A stretch of DNA of 64,000 bases. Source: Bolinopsis microptera. Its lineage: Eukaryota > Ctenophora > Tentaculata > Lobata > Bolinopsidae. The position numbers and the translations under genes are program-made. Position 1 is the first letter of the stretch, and the number at the start of each line of letters is the position of its first letter. A model generated the notes under the pieces. It was not told where the DNA came from. It saw nothing but the letters and a program-made list of their open reading frames with translations, and did no database searches. Of the stretch, positions 1 to 13,200 are shown one piece after another. Location of the stretch: assembly GCF_026151205.1 (NCBI RefSeq), contig NC_087072.1:11012169-11076168 (forward strand), given 5' to 3'.

Positions 1-228
1 ATCGGTATTAAACATAAATACTCTGTAGTTCAGTCTGGGAAACTCTAAACAGAAGAATCTCTTGCAGTCCTCCGAGCTGTTCGTCTCTCTGTTCCACGTC
101 TCCTCATCCACATGAACTCCATCAGAACCAGGGCATGGGCATCTGGATCGATCCTTAACCTACCAAAGCTCCACGATGAAGAATACGCTAATTTACTTGG
201 AACCAGCAGCCTCCCAAGTTCCACAGGG

Positions 229-2003
229 TTAGGATACATGAACGTAAAAGTGCAGTGGCTTAATTAATCGTGGCCGTATATCTTGGCCAAACCTAATCTC
301 CAAATTTCCCGTAACTCCGTAAGTGCAGCATGTACTGATAAGTATCAGAGTGTACACTGTACCTTTGATTTCGGGTGTACAGTGTATAAACCTTAGATGA
401 TAGCGCCTCTTCCACAAGTTTTGTAACGCGTTATTTGACATGAAGCTAAAGTGCTGTGCGCCGCGCGCACGTGCCACGTGGATATACGACATGATTATGG
501 ACAAATAATTTCAGATTCGAGACCATTCGGCATTCAATTAATCTTTATTTCTTTGTGGGCGAGTCGGCGACGCCCCTTGTGTGCTGCTTGTCCCTGTTTG
601 ATATAATTATTTCATTAATCATTTCGTTGTCATATCTTTTCTACAACTAGTAGTATAGTATAGACGCTGTAGAGTTGAATATTTTTGACAAATTAAGCCA
701 TCTTTTTATAAATCCAGCCTCCGCATCAAATCTGTCCTGACTTCTGAACCTGACTCAATTAATCAAAGTGGCAAGGTTCGTACAATTTTATATTTTTATT
801 ATTTTATCAGACATAATATTGCATAATTAATTGCGATAACTGCATCTCTAGTCAGATAACTGTCTTCAGCCAGCTGTTGACCAGCCTTATTCCGTAATTC
901 TCAGCTACCCACATCCTGAAACACGGCAGCTTCTGACTGCGAAGAAATTTTGGATTCGAGAAATTTGTTAGTATAGGGCATAACAAAATTTTTAGGGGGA
1001 GACATTGGATATCAAATGTTCTGGATGTGGCTCAGATATCTTTACTTTTTTGTGTGCAATTTTACAATCCAGAGAAGTCCATGCAAGAATATTAAATATT
1101 GCGAACCAATTGAAACAATTTTCTGTATTTTGTTAAGAAATGACAATCTTCATTTTAATATAAGGAACTGTCCTCCGCATGGTAAACTAATATATTAGAC
1201 TTATAGTCATTAATTGAAATGGTAATTTCGGATTATATTCGGAAATGTTCCGCTGCACCAATCACCATCATGTTAATGTTGTGTAGTGTCTAAGTATTAG
1301 ATTAATGTATTTAATCTCCTTGAAAGTAGGAGGACCAGTACTGTATGCTGTAAATCATTTTATTTCAATTACGATTAATTATGTTAATTATGTGTTATGG
1401 GGTGCTTAAAATCCTCTAATTTTCCATATTGCGAAAATACCGCCCAGTATTCTAATATCATCGTTATTCTAGAATACGATACAACTATGAAATTTAATTT
1501 CTCGTTGATATTTCTGTCTTATACCCGCTGAACAGCCTGTCCGGGCGTCATCTTTACCTGAAATTAAGAACTGTGAGAATTTTGAACTTCGAATAAATGG
1601 GTAAAATCATTTACAAATGCGACCGTAGCTCTAGAAATCACAAATCAAACAAACTGAAACAGTTCAAAAACTGGATACAAGGAGTATTTTCTTAAATAGC
1701 AAGTTTGCGAGCTTTAGTTACTTTTACTTTAGTTATTTTTACTTAGTTATTTTTACCTGTCTGGCAGATTGAACCAGTGCACAGAGTGGGCAACAGAGTA
1801 CCGATACTAGATCCATAACCAGGCTGCCTTCAATACCGTACTTTTCTCTTATCTGGTGGGGAATTCGTTAATTTTATGTTATTTTTTAGTATCAACATTT
1901 ATATATCGGATGCAGTGTCTGGTAATATCATGGGATCTGTGAGGTCAAGATTGATCCTTATATTGACCTTATTATTATATCAATTGGTTATATTATGACT
2001 TAA

Positions 2004-2036
<33 letters not shown>

Positions 2037-3107
2037 AGGCAAAGAAAACACAAAATTTGAAATTGGTGCTGTTATTTGAAGGAGCTAGCTCATTACTAAA
2101 CATTTGAAATATCCGGCTCTTTCCACTGCTCCCTGTGCATTGTGATTATCAAATACTATGAATATTCCCAGGAATATGCCCAGGAACCAATTGCACGGGG
2201 ATATTTAAAAACAGAAAATGAAAATTGCGGTTCCATTTCTATTCTGATTTATTTTTAATCACTTTATGATTTGATTCTGTCAAATCAGCAAATATCTATT
2301 TGATTACTAATAACTTTGCCGGATATTGTTTCTTGTGTCTGCTCTTGCAGGTGTCTAGTTTATAGAAACGTGGTCTTTCATGACATGTCAAACTTTGTCA
2401 GAACCGAGACTGTTTCGAAACTGTCCAAAATCTCGTTAGCAGCGGCCTGGTTATAAAAAAACCAGGTTTTTATATAACTCAATTTGCCTGTAACCACGGT
2501 TTTCGTAGATATGGAGATCGACTGTTACCACCATGACTATAGTAACCATGAACTGCTAAACATCTAAAACTGTGACAATGACACTTACCCTTCCTCGGAC
2601 AGTGACCAAACAATACAGATTAAGGAGTGGGACCAGCATGGCTAACCCAGACATCATGCAGTCATCTCCTAGTGCCTCTGCTGTTTGACCTGTTGAGAGA
2701 AGGTTGTTTCCAGGTCGGCTACATAAGTTTAAAAACGGCCAGAAAGATATTTTAGAGAAAATATGATATAACGAGTAGGAACCTTACTGAGATCGATCGT
2801 AATTATAATGGAATTAGGACTAAGATTGGTATTGGTATTGAGATATAGAAAGCATTGAGCTATTGAGCAATCTAAATTTACCGAAAGTGAGGCAAGGTAC
2901 AAAGTAGGTGATGACACAGAGTCCAATGTCCTCGCAACATCCGAGCAGACCAGAGGCCCATTCTGCTGGTGCTGGTGGTGGTGCTGCTCCCTCTGCTGGT
3001 GGCTGTCCTTCCCTGGGGAGTTCAGGTTTAATGGATATTTCATAAAAGTAGTAAAATAACGTTAGGTATCTTTGAAATTTAAGTCTCCGTCCATTAGCTT
3101 TGGACAT
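229..3107 (-). CDS. PLAC8-domain (cysteine-rich) protein, 2 firm exons plus 1 tentative
   Basis: Minus-strand gene. Exon 1 is 3107-2882 and ends in phase 1 at a GTAAAT donor. It carries a Pro/Ala-rich stretch and then the PLAC8 signature EWASGLLGCCEDIGLC...PCLTFG. Exon 2 (2689-2589, after a CAACAG acceptor, GTAAGT donor) continues in frame with GQTAEALGDDC, a hydrophobic run and VRGR, as in animal PLAC8/cornifelin proteins. Exon 3 is tentative (408-229, phase 0). It has an IKGT motif, a CC pair and an EIR motif with PLAC8-like spacing, then a stop; the joined length would be 168 residues. PLAC8 proteins are small, membrane-associated and cysteine-rich, with varied roles, so no function is assigned. 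The ATG at 3107 has a weak context and opens an odd hydrophobic leader, so the true first exon may lie upstream and splice in near 3025. The intron between exons 2 and 3 holds a 32-base poly-C tract. Confidence 0.75.
2005..2036. repeat. Poly-C tract, 32 bases
   Basis: Uninterrupted run of 32 C inside the putative second intron of the PLAC8 gene. Similar G or C runs elsewhere in the window sit at or in small repeated elements, but I see no matching inverted end here. Confidence 0.9.
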
Positions 3108-6058
3108 AACATCATTGACCTGAACCGGTGGACCAATGAGACCTTGTACATCTTGGTATGAACTAAGCTATTTAAGTTGTAACCTGCACATTTTGTACTC
3201 ACATTATGGGTATGAGTTTGTAGCTTCTCCGCTAGAGTAGGGAAATGTGTTAGTTCAATGTCGTCTTTCTAATTCTATGTAATTTAAATAAGCTAATATC
3301 AATGTTTTTTATTTCTGCTTGTTAGCACGAATAATACACATTCAATTCTAATGCGAATTGTTTTGTGTGGCATTCTGTGTACAGAAAACACGACTTGATG
3401 AAGCGTATCTATGAGTTGTTCGTGGTGACAAAAACTATTTCTCGCTATTTGCTGCCCAAAAACTGCTGGTTAAAGTATGTAACGTTAATTGTAATGGCAC
3501 TTTATGGTTATTATCATGGAATATTGTCAAAGTGGAATAAATGACGTAAGTTAATCAGCAACACGGATTGACCTAAAAGTGAATAATCACAAACAAAGCA
3601 CTTGCAATTGTTAATAATGTTACCGAGTGCAGTAGATAGAAATTTTACTACATCGCACGAACGTAGCTCTAGTCGAATGAGGCAAAAGTGTACTTTATTT
3701 CAAGGACTGAGAACTAAAATGCTGCGAAAGATCATCATTTCACAACAATCTGACCATAGATAAGTAACAAAACTGTACAGTTATAATCCAATAACGTGGC
3801 CATTCAGAAAGTTGCCAAAGTGTACAAAATGACAAGAGCTGAGCACTCTAGAAATCGACCAGATTAAGATTTCCGTGAGGTAGAGAGTGTACTGTACAAC
3901 GGGATTAGTCAGAAATACAGTGTCTAGGATCTGGTGTGCAGCATCCAGTGAGTCACATAGTCAGCCTCTAATCAGAGCTCTGGAAACGAACCAACAGCCA
4001 ATCAGTGGCCCTGGAAACAAAACAGCAGCCAATCACGTCGCTCGGCTGTGGTGAAGACTTTTTGGCGGGTTTATGTCTCAATTGGACCGCTACATGTTTT
4101 TACACAGATGGTAGTACAGGCCAAAGTTGCATCTTAATTGATTAATTGGGTACTTAATTGGTAGAGGTTAAACAAAATACCGAAGCAACGAAAGTAACGC
4201 ACATTCATTGTGAGTGGATAACTGTGCAAATAAGCCAAACCATTTCAGTGATTTACTTAAATAGAAGGAAATGGTCGATATTATACATGAGATCAGACGG
4301 TCAGCTATTAACGTGTACACTATTTTACTACTTATACCACTATTCTATATGTATTCTATATGAGGTAATAGTAATGATGCCAATATATCGTTTACATTGT
4401 AAACTGAGTAAAGTTGAGAGTATCGATAGTAACCAGAGAGTTCCAACAGATAAGAGAGCTCTACTTACAACAATTTTACAATTTCAACTGTAAGAGCATA
4501 CATTTCAGTACTCAAAGTCAAAGTTTACCACCCGCTACTCTATAAGTTTAATAGTAAAACTGTAAAAGTAACCGTGCTGACTAACCTGTAGAAAACAACT
4601 TTCAGCAATTTATCCACAGAATCACAGATGGTTCTTTACTCCTGTTAATTTCCCCAACTACAAGGTTTCTCTCTCATTTTATTTATGCGATTGAACAGGA
4701 TAACTTGCAGTTTCTTTTCCCTGGCCGATCGTTCCATTTAATATCTCAAATTGCACCCAGTTTAATAGTTAAAGTAATCGTGCTGACTATTCAGCCTGAT
4801 CGTTCAAATTGTCACAAAATATTCAACCAATATGACATTAAAATATCTCGATTTGCGGTAGTCCGAGCACGTTTAATTTTTAAACCCTCATTCACCTGTG
4901 CCAGTATCATTTTATCATCCAAATTTGGTCACTAAAATATGTTTTATTCAGCGTGATTTTTCAAGTTGTCACATAATATTCAATTCCCATAGGCAATATG
5001 CCTCATAAACCACATAAATCACGCAGGACTGAGCACCATTTGGAGACAGATTTTGAGCAATCAGACATGATTTTGCCTGACCAATTACTCAGAATATATA
5101 AAATTTGATGCATAAAAGCTCGAACTTATGTTACTTTTAGATAAGTTCGTTTTATTTAAATTGTGGGGGAGTTAAGTTTATGAATATAATCTGAATGTGT
5201 GGGAGTCAACTTTTTCCATTAGTTTCTAAGCACGTTTTGTTTTTACAAGTCTGCTCTGATCAGTTTTAATTTCATAATAACTAAGCTTTAACAATTAACA
5301 TATTATTTGTGACATTGTAACATTATTCTAAATTCCAATTGTCTACATATAAGTGTGCAGTGCCCTACTATCAGAGGGGGACTATCCTTTTACTATTATT
5401 TTCCATTTCATTTGTCTGACGCAGGCTTGCGAATTGTTAATTTTATTCATACAATTGAATAGATTCACTTTCAGGTTCTGTCCTAGCTAAACATACTATC
5501 TTAACCACCATGGCTATTTTAGTTCCTCTTTTGATCTTTCCTTCCAATATCTTTTTGAGAGGAATAGTTATTTGATAATTTAACATGTGAAACTGCGTGG
5601 GCAACATTAAACTAGGTCGACAGTTTGGTAGGTATCACAAAAGAAAAAAGTATATGTATAAAAAATAACTGAATAAAGTACATTAAAGAGTCACATAGTA
5701 GAATTAAAGGGGTTCCAAGTTCTATCGATCAAAGTTCTTTGCTCTGTGATCCCATGTTTCAAGGAACTTTAACTTAAAGGTCATATTATTGCAACGAAGA
5801 CTCTACCAATCCTTGAAGGGGCAAATGAGGAGGGTGAGTTGCTTGCGGAGGGTGCATATCTAATATCTTGATTAGTAGGCTGATAAATCTCTCCAATTGC
5901 ACTCATGCAGTAAGAGTACGATCCAAGCAGTAAGAGTACGACCCAACTAAAGGTAGCTCTTACAAAAGTTGTCTGGGTATAAGTTCCCTTCTTTTTATCA
6001 TACTGATACAGACTGAATGGCGCTTTTAGGCATCCAGTCCGCATCATCTTCAAGAATT
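3108..6058. other. Intergenic, no supportable gene
   Basis: AT-rich stretch with only short open frames, which lack splice-site support and recognisable motifs. It includes a 20-bp unit present twice in tandem near 5909-5950 (CAGTAAGAGTACGA core). I see nothing else I can name. Confidence 0.6.
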
Positions 6059-6145
6059 TGTGTTCTGGAGTTCGAAGTTTCGATCACATGGTTCATTCAT
6101 ATTGTTGTAAGGGTACCGGGAAAATGGTTTATACTTTATTTGTAC
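6059..6145. repeat. Dispersed repeat, copy 1 of an 85-bp family
   Basis: About 85 bp strongly similar to 8771-8860, sharing the core GAAGTTTCGATCACATGG. Two separated copies in the same orientation indicate an interspersed element. The second copy ends in a TCTTGAG microsatellite, as many non-LTR retroelement tails do, so this may be a 3'-end fragment. Confidence 0.65.
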
Positions 6146-6177
6146 AGTAAGCTTATTCATATGGTAATGGTCTGTGC

Positions 6178-6677
6178 GGGAGGGGGGGGGGGGGGGGTCA
6201 GGTACTAAGTTCTGTACATGACGTCAAGTCGACGTAAGGGTAATTTTGGAATTTTTCAAAAGACCCACCCACCCCCTTCGCGGTACTAACTGTTTTTTAG
6301 GATAATATCTAAGACACCCACCCCTTTTGCCGGCTTTTACGGTACTAACTGTTGAGAAATCATGGTACTAACAGTGTCTTGGTATATAAAATAAGATACC
6401 CACCCAGAAATTGCTTTAAACAGCTCATTACATTGGGAAATGGGCAAATTATACCTCAAACCCCAAAAAACCCATTTCCAAAACTGAAATTTGAGGTAAA
6501 ATGGGTTTTTTGGGGTTGGACACCCCCCTTAGTACCATGTACTAACTGTTTTTCTAGGAAATGAGCAGCAGACCCACCACTTAGTACAAAAATAGTAACT
6601 GTGTTTTGGAGGAAAAAATATGACCCCCCCCCCCCCCCCCCAACGTCACGTACGGTACTAAGTGTATGATCCCCCCC
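6178..6677. repeat. Diverged repeat block with GGTACTAACTG motifs, poly-G/poly-C ends and a central hairpin
   Basis: Begins with a G run (6182-6197) and ends with C runs (6624-6641 and 6671-6677). Inside, GGTACTAACTGTT or close variants recur about five or six times in direct orientation, each preceded by a C-rich ACCCACC segment, so it looks like a degenerate tandem array with units of roughly 60-80 bp. A perfect 19-bp inverted repeat (6459-6477 with 6499-6517) forms a hairpin, interleaved with a second 9-bp inverted repeat (6452-6460 with 6490-6498). No coding frame is supported. It could be a non-autonomous transposon; no target duplication was identified. Confidence 0.6.
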
Positions 6678-7009
6678 GTCTGTGAATAAATTTGCTGCAA
6701 GTGTTTCTCTGCAGGAATGTGTATCTGTGTATTATATAAAAAGTTATTAATAATTACACTAATTATTACATAATTAACATATAATTATGGCCATTGGGAA
6801 AATTTTGCTCTTATTTGTAAGTAGCCCTGGGATCTTTCTAGCCAAATTTTTTTTTGCTAAAACGGGAAGCCAAAAATCTGTTTCTCACCAAAAATTTGTT
6901 GGCAAGAATTTTCGGACATGGACTGAAACTCTCGTCGAGATGTGGCTATTTTGCACTTATTCAGAAGTCTGTTTTATATTCCAGTAAAAATTAGGAACTT
7001 TGTGGCGAA

Positions 7010-7015
7010 TTTATT
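7010..7015 (-). promoter_or_regulatory. Candidate polyadenylation signal for the 7.2-17.3 kb gene
   Basis: Reads AATAAA on the minus strand, about 190 bases past the stop codon at 7204-7206. The hexamer is common by chance in AT-rich DNA, so this is suggestive only. Confidence 0.35.
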
Positions 7016-7203
7016 CACAGACGGTTATTTGATTTCTCTATACTAACTACAAGTTTCTTTTTAACTTTTTTTATACGATTGAATTTGAACGGGCTAACTT
7101 TCTCCGTTTACATAATATTTCTCCGTTTATACAATATGGCCGCAATCAATTGATTGGTCCAATTCGCTGACTGATACAGTTCACTTTATCTCCATTTATA
7201 GGC

Positions 7204-10200
7204 TCACTTTCTCCCCCGGCCTCTACCTCCCCCAGAATGTTCTCGTCCTCTAGGAAGGCTGGGTTCTCTTGGAGATTTTCCGCGGGTCAAACTGCTCTCA
7301 CGGGCTCCAGGTTTGCCATGTCCACTAGTACGGGCTCCAGGTTTGCCATGTCCACTAGTACGACGCCCTCTTGCCACTGGGGCTACTTCCTCAGCTTCCA
7401 CTTCTGGGTCCGACTCCATTCCGTAGTAATCGACATCCCTGCAAGATAACATTTGTAATATTCTTAAAGCTAAAACCACGAAACTGTGCAGCTGATATCG
7501 CCAGTATCGTCAGTAACGGTCTTAATGCCTCTTAATGCATTTCACAACAATATCTTGGATGATTTAATCGACAGCGCAATCTTATTTTCCAGCGACTGAT
7601 TGGTCTAGAGACTAGACCGATTCCTGTGAAAGGCATATAATAATATTACTGGCCGAGCTGAGGCTATGATGCAATATAATTACCCAGATGCAGGATATTG
7701 ATCGGATGGCTGCTCGCTTGACTGCTCTGTGTAGTCTTCAGAAAGGGGACTTGCTGCCTCTTTCTTGCCTCGTCTCCTGAAATTGTTATAACCCATTCAT
7801 TCATCGTTTTTATTCTGTTGATAACATTTTGTGAGTATTTGTATTATTGTCTTTTTAGGTAATATACTTTACTATTAAAGGTGTCGGAGACTGGGGCTTT
7901 TTAATAATGGTATTCGGTTCTCACATCTGTTTAATCTTGCTACAACTAACTGGTATAATTCAAGCTTCATGTTTTTTGGAAATAGCTACAGTTTAATCTA
8001 CAGAATGTTTCTTATATCCTGGGATACACTTTAAGATTCCAAATAGTCAATTGTCTTTGTAGGACGTAGGTAGCAGTTTCATTATTTCTTTAAATTCCAT
8101 CTATATATACATTATTGTTGGGATTTATTCCACACGTTATCATTAGATATCAAATCGTTTTTGTTTATTTGAAGAAATATTTATTTTACTCTAAATTCCG
8201 AGGAGGTATAAACCCCTCTGGAGGGTTAATGTCTGAGATTGTTATGTAGGTGCCACCCATAACAATCCCATGAGTTCGTAACTACACCACTGAAGATATC
8301 TTAGTTATAATCTGAGTTGTACGTGCCCTGTTCCTGGGTTATGGCATGTTGCTAAATGCTAACCTTGATCAGTCACGACTCACGAGTTGATCAGTTAAAG
8401 TTAATATCATTGCAACTTGCTTTGCCACGTGCCATCTTATATGTTGTATTTTACTTATTTTAGCGTCGCTACCATAACAATTTACTTTTAGTTGTGCAAT
8501 CGATTTGTTTCACATGTTATTTCATAGGTTTTGTCGGTTGATTCCTAGTGAATTGGGATTATTATTTTACTGGCACAGATTATTCGATTTTACTATTTAA
8601 CGAAAATTCAACACTACTCAATGTGACAACTTTTAATTATCTACACCTTTGGAGCAACAACTAAAATCTGTCATTCATAATTTAAAACACCGATATAACT
8701 ATAACTATAGTTATCTTGTTATATTGTGATCGTATTAATATTATCAATTTCCTTCTCACAACATACAACATGTGTTCTGAAGTTCGAAGTTTCGATCACA
8801 TGGTTTATTCATGTTATTATAAGGGCATCGTGAAACTGGTTTATTCTAAGTCGAAATAAAGTGGTCTTGAGTCTTGAGTCTTGACAACAGCTCACAACAT
8901 TGCGAAACTGTTCGAAAGTCAGAGAATAGTGTCTGTTGAAAAATAGAGCTATCACAGAATAATAATGAGTATGTCACAATGCACTGAGTATGTCACAATG
9001 CACTGCTGTCACAATATAGTGCGGAAATTGCTATACTAAAGTCTAGAACAAATTTCTAGAATAAAGCATCATTAAACCTTTGTCGAAATTAAAATTAGAA
9101 AACCCACTTGGATCTAGGAGGCTTTTCCTCTTCCTCGGCTTTCTTCTCTGATGAGAATATTTTAGTGAAGAACCCAGCCTCCTCCACCTTCATCTCCTCC
9201 TCCTCCTCCTCTTTCTTTGAACTGAACCAACCCAGTACACTACCGTGTTGAGACGTTGTCTCCTCTCCTACTTCCTCCGCTAATGGTTTCTCTCTTTTCC
9301 CTTTAATTCGACTCTGAGTGCGAGGAAGTTAGCGTTTTAGTTATCTTGTGGATACTAACTCCTTACCAAGTGAGCACACAACATGAACTTGTCGATTGCA
9401 TGTCTTGAGCTTATTACTGTATTGGTGGAGGTTAAATTGAGTTTAACGGTCTTGTATTGGAGGAATTTTGTTTATTTGTAACAAATATATCCTTTCCACC
9501 TTGTGGTCGCACTGTCGCGATATAAATATTGCTGAGTTCCACAGAAGCTCAACTCTAAACGCGCAACGTTTAACTGGAACATTTATGACACAAATCCCAA
9601 TCTACAGCCATTTTAGGCAAAAAACCTCAACTTCCCTGATACACTACAGCTAGGTGACTTGGTACGAAGGTTAGCTGTTTGTTGATTAAACCCACCCCCA
9701 TTTAATACCATACCAAGTAGCGATCTCATTCTTAGTAATATAAATTGTCTTACCAAGAAGCCGGGAGAAGGTCCCCTGCTTGCCTCCAGCTCTGCCTTGT
9801 GTCTCTCTAGATCCAGCTCCAGGTGTGCCACCCTCTCCTCCAACGTGTTGAGCCGGTCTCCGTTTATTCCTGCCTGGGTGGGTACGTGGCTTTTAGTATT
9901 TGCTAACTAGTAGTTTTAGTTTTAGCTAACTAGTTAGAAATGTAGTTAGTGGACAGAATATTGATCATTCTGTTCGGCAAATCATTCTGTTCGGCAAATT
10001 TTGTTCTAATCGTAGCACCAGAATTGTGTATATTATTATTATTTTACCTCACTTGTTCCTCCACCCTAACTTATCTCTTGCATATTCATTTTAACATTAA
10101 ATTGTGCCTTAAATTTCCCCAAAATTCATGATTAGATGTTAACTGCTGAGTTTAATTATTCCCACACTGCAAGTGCATACGCATATTTTTCATATCCTCA

Positions 10201-13200
10201 TAAAAATGCCCCTTTTATCGACCCAAGTTGCCAGAGAGATCAATTACAGAATGCAGTTTAATTTTATTTGCAGGAGAACCTGCAAATTTGTACAATTTTA
10301 GAATTATGCAACGGAGCCTGGCCATATTTAATGTTGCTGGTATAGTACGCGACAAGAGCGTTGTTCCAACAACAAGATACAAGGGCAGGTCTCTCCCGCA
10401 AGTTGGGATGGCCTGAGGTGCTTATCTCCTTTTCAGTAACCCTAAGCCACTCTGTGCCGAGGCACTCTACTAGCTCAAGCTGTAGGGGGGTTAGTCCTAC
10501 GAGCCAGAGAGGGTGTATCACCAGCCGAAGCTGTACCAAATCACAGCTTGGTAACTGTCGTTTCAGCTCACTTTAATGCGCACTACTGTAGGCTAGACTC
10601 CTATTTATATTCACTTCTATTCGAAAATTGTCCAATCGGATACTCCAGCTACGTTATTGAACAGCATTCATTTTACGAGCTCAGCTCCTCGACCTGTACA
10701 TGAATATGATTATGTAATCATGATTGGATTCTCAGAATTATAAATAAATAATTATATGTCTCTATCTTACTATATATAAAGCGAGACGATATATATGGAT
10801 GTGTTTATCCGTACCATTTTACTGACACCACGGCATCAACTTTAACGCAACTTTCCGCAAAAACCGTAAAAGATATACAACTGATACGTTTTTGACTGGG
10901 TCAAATGCTTTAATGGCCTCCAAATCAGCATGAAAAAATAAAAAATTGGCCAAGGAATAGGAGTTTTAGAGCCCAAAATTTGAACCCCCAAGTGGTGTCA
11001 AAAACGCGAATTAAATAGGTAATAATAATATAGTACGACTTCATAACAAAGCAAGAAAGACCGCCCAGAAGAAAGAAAGGAAAAAGATGAAAGAGAATAG
11101 CTCCAAACTCTTTAGAAAAAACCCTTATGAGTATGGTAAGAAACTGCTCACGAAGGAAGAGACTAAAGATAAAGAGCCTGAGTTCGACAGTGAAGAAGCA
11201 TCTAAGTTCTTTGAAAAGGAGTACAAAGATGATGACCGAGAGCGTGACTATGTAAACCCCTCAGGACTGAAAGACCTTGACAAACCTAATTGGATCTGCA
11301 GTACAGCGCCACCCACATGGGATGAATTCCACCTAAAGCTTAAGTCAAGGAGAAATAAGTCAGCACCTGGGTCGAATGGTGTCAACTACCTGATCTACAA
11401 GAAGTGTCGAACTTTCAGTCACCATCTACACCATCTGATATGCAGGATTTGGAAAACAGGAGTTGTCCCCCCACAGTGGAAGGTGGGAGTGAGTACATTA
11501 ATTCCTAAAACGGATGATCTAAAAGATCCTGGCAAGTTTCGTAACATCACACTCCAAAACTGTAGTGGGAAGCTGTTCTTTGCCATCTGGGGAGACCGTG
11601 TACTTGAGCACATGACACGAAATCTGTTCATTGACACCTCAGTACAGAAAGGTTTCATGAAGAAAACCCCTGGTTGCCTAGAACACACTCAAGCCCTCCT
11701 TGAAGAGATTAAAGATGCTAAAAGCCACAGAAGACAAGTCCACGTGATCTGGATTGACCTTATGAATGCGTATGGGAGAGTCCCGCACAGCCTTATTATC
11801 TATGCCCTACGCCGGTACCACCTACCTGAAAGCTTCATTAAGCTTATAATTGAGTATTATGGAAGCCTCAGTGTCCTAGTTAAGTGCAGGAAATGGACAT
11901 CCAGAACATTCTGGTATGAGCTAGGCCTGTTCCAGGGAGACCCACTGTCCGTGATCCTGTTCCTTATAGTATTCAACATCCTACTGGAACTTCTAGCTGT
12001 ACTGTGCAGTCAAGTTGGGTATGAGCCAAGCTTCAGTGATAGCAAGACCTCAAAGAAAGCATTTGCTGATGACCTAACCCTGCTGTCGAAGAGCGAGAAG
12101 GAGATGAAGAAGATGTTGAAGGTAGTAGAAGAGATCCTGGACTGGTCGAAGAAAATGAAGGCTAAACCATCGAAGTGCCTGTCTATGTCTATGAAATGTA
12201 CTGGAGGAAAGTACAATATGATGCAGAGTTTGTACTAAGCGAACAACAGGTGCCGTCCATTATCCAAGCACCAATGAAGTTCCTAGGAATGTACATGTAT
12301 GTAGATCTTGAGGTGAAGGAAATTCGGTCCATGATTAAGAAGAAGTTAGAGGACCTTTTGGAAACAACGTCTAATGATGAAATCACTGGTCCAATGAAGG
12401 CGTGGGTGTATAACCACCTCATCATTAGTAAGATGTCATGGGGGTTTACTGTTTATAACCTACCCATCACATTTGTGAGAGAGCTTGAGGCACTGTGTAA
12501 CAGATACCTTAAGAAGTGGCTAGGGATTGCGCATCCTTGCACCACCACCGTCCTCTACAGGAGTAGAGACCAGAAAGGATTGCAGCTGAAAAACATCTGC
12601 ACTGAGTACAAAGTCATCCAACTTATTAAGGGACACCAACTTTGTAACTCAAGTGACCCCTACATCAAAAAAGTGTACTCTAACCATAAGGCTATTGCAG
12701 ACACACAGAAGATGTGGTCTTATCCCAAAGAGCTGAAAGACCGTCAGCGCCAACTTTACTTCCAAGAGTTAGTTGGAAAACCTGCAGTTGGTACAACTGG
12801 CCTCGGGTATGGGACAAGATATGAGGACACATCAGAGAGGAAACTGCTAACCAACATGGTGAGGACCTTTGATGAAGAGACACTTATTTGTTCACTTTTT
12901 GACAAAAAGCGGCAAAACCTCTTTCTCACATGGGAAAATACAATGACATTTGACACCACGTGGAATAACCTGATCTATCAACTTAGTCCGTAACTGTTAA
13001 AGTTTCATGTCAATGCTATCCATGACACTGCGTCAACACCTAGCAACCTAAAGCTTTGGAATAAAGCCGTTTCAGGAAACTGTAAACTCTGCAGCAAACA
13101 AGGGACACTCAATCATATCCTCACGTTCTGCAAGGTTGCACTGAGACAGGGACGTTTCAACTGGCGCAATGATCAGGTCCTACGTGAAATCATGAAGACT

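Noticed and set aside
60-268. Possible plus-strand terminal exon after a TCTCTTGCAG acceptor, open for about 65 codons
   Set aside because: The frame is plausible but has no recognisable motif, and the upstream sequence is outside the window. It also overlaps the minus-strand PLAC8 exon 3 candidate. Not enough to call.
846-935. Alternative third PLAC8 exon on the minus strand containing ENYGIRLVNSWL
   Set aside because: YGI resembles the PLAC8 C-terminal block, but there is no Cys pair and a stop follows at once. The 229-408 segment matches the family spacing better.
10264-10539. 91-codon minus-strand open frame with overlapping plus-strand frames
   Set aside because: Open on both strands in a GC-richer block with no splice sites or motifs; more likely a repeat fragment or chance.
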